Shown one piece after another: positions 63,990 to 64,000 of a stretch of DNA of 64,000 nt. The notes below the pieces were generated by a model. That model had not been told where the DNA came from and ran no database searches. It was given only the letters and a program-made list of their open reading frames with translations. The position numbers and the translations under genes were made by a program. Source of the DNA: Verrucomicrobiaceae bacterium (GTDB lineage Bacteria; Verrucomicrobiota; Verrucomicrobiia; Verrucomicrobiales; Akkermansiaceae); contig JAIXWR010000020.1 of assembly GCA_027491155.1 (NCBI GenBank), positions 93,043-157,042 on the forward strand, given 5' to 3'. How positions within the stretch are numbered: the first letter of the stretch is position 1; each line of letters opens with the position of its first letter.

Positions 63990-64000
63990 AAGTCGTCCCC

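Overview
The window is about 68% G+C, gene-dense chromosomal DNA from a heterotrophic bacterium, most likely a member of the Verrucomicrobiota close to Luteolibacter or Haloferula. That placement is an inference from gene content: a PEP-CTERM protein, two ThuA-like proteins, a formylglycine sulfatase plus the remains of a second one, a GH109-type oxidoreductase, a BNR_4 propeller, DUF4394 proteins, a planctomycete/verrucomicrobial-type lipoprotein cytochrome c, and a 7TMR-DISM kinase. No rRNA, CRISPR array, phage module, transposase or integrase was found. There is one tRNA, tRNA-Pro(GGG).

Layout. 1-2.9 kb: end of a glycan-type cluster (GT4 glycosyltransferase cut by the left edge, PIG-L deacetylase, a conserved cytoplasmic protein). 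3.0-4.4 kb: a PIN/RHH toxin-antitoxin pair lying tail-over-tail on a cold-shock/DUF1294 membrane protein. 4.6-9.4 kb: small membrane and lipoproteins, an exo/endonuclease-phosphatase, ThuA-like protein 1, and an SLC13-type transporter. 9.8-16.8 kb: a gutted DUF4394 pseudogene, an SGNH hydrolase, a tryptophan-halogenase-like flavoenzyme, an intact DUF4394 protein, a secreted BNR_4 propeller and an AEC transporter. 16.9-21.5 kb: a TPR lipoprotein and a MacB/LolD-type ABC exporter whose two genes are split by a small foreign-looking insert. 21.5-30.5 kb: GH109-like oxidoreductase, helical-repeat protein, lipoproteins, katG with a clear terminator, a PQQ propeller and a KH-domain protein. 30.5-36.5 kb: a PEP-CTERM adhesin-like protein and a 1343-residue M6 protease. 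36.6-45.0 kb: sensor kinase and regulator, LssY_C lipoprotein, family II pyrophosphatase, an expansin-like protein and an APH-type kinase.

45.1-46.8 kb is the most unusual stretch: three small, lower-GC genes on the minus strand, each followed by a copy of a structured repeat. Each repeat has 10-12 nt inverted arms separated by 59-61 nt, and the arms covary between copies. Two copies end exactly 25 nt before the next start codon. This looks like a gene-cassette array of the integron/CALIN kind, but no integrase is present and the sites do not fit the attC consensus.

47.2-60.0 kb: sulfatase, PhoD-like phosphatase, DEAD-box helicase, spermidine-synthase-like methyltransferase, CPA2 antiporter, ThuA-like protein 2, cytochrome c, a gutted sulfatase pseudogene, outer-membrane barrel, PanB-like enzyme, nucleoside hydrolase and a Tat-exported phosphoesterase. 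60.1-63.1 kb: a VapBC-type pair and argC-argJ (arginine biosynthesis, minus strand). 63.1-64.0 kb: tRNA-Pro, a split second copy of its 3' end, and a GIY-YIG nuclease gene between two 107-nt direct repeats.

Functionally, the exported enzymes (sulfatase, GH109, BNR_4 propeller, expansin-like protein, M6 protease, SGNH hydrolase, ThuA proteins) suggest a life on sulfated or complex polysaccharides and proteins, with katG, the ABC exporter and transporters as general cell functions. Accessory DNA is concentrated at 3-4.4, 18.6-19.1, 45.1-47.2 and 60.1-64 kb.
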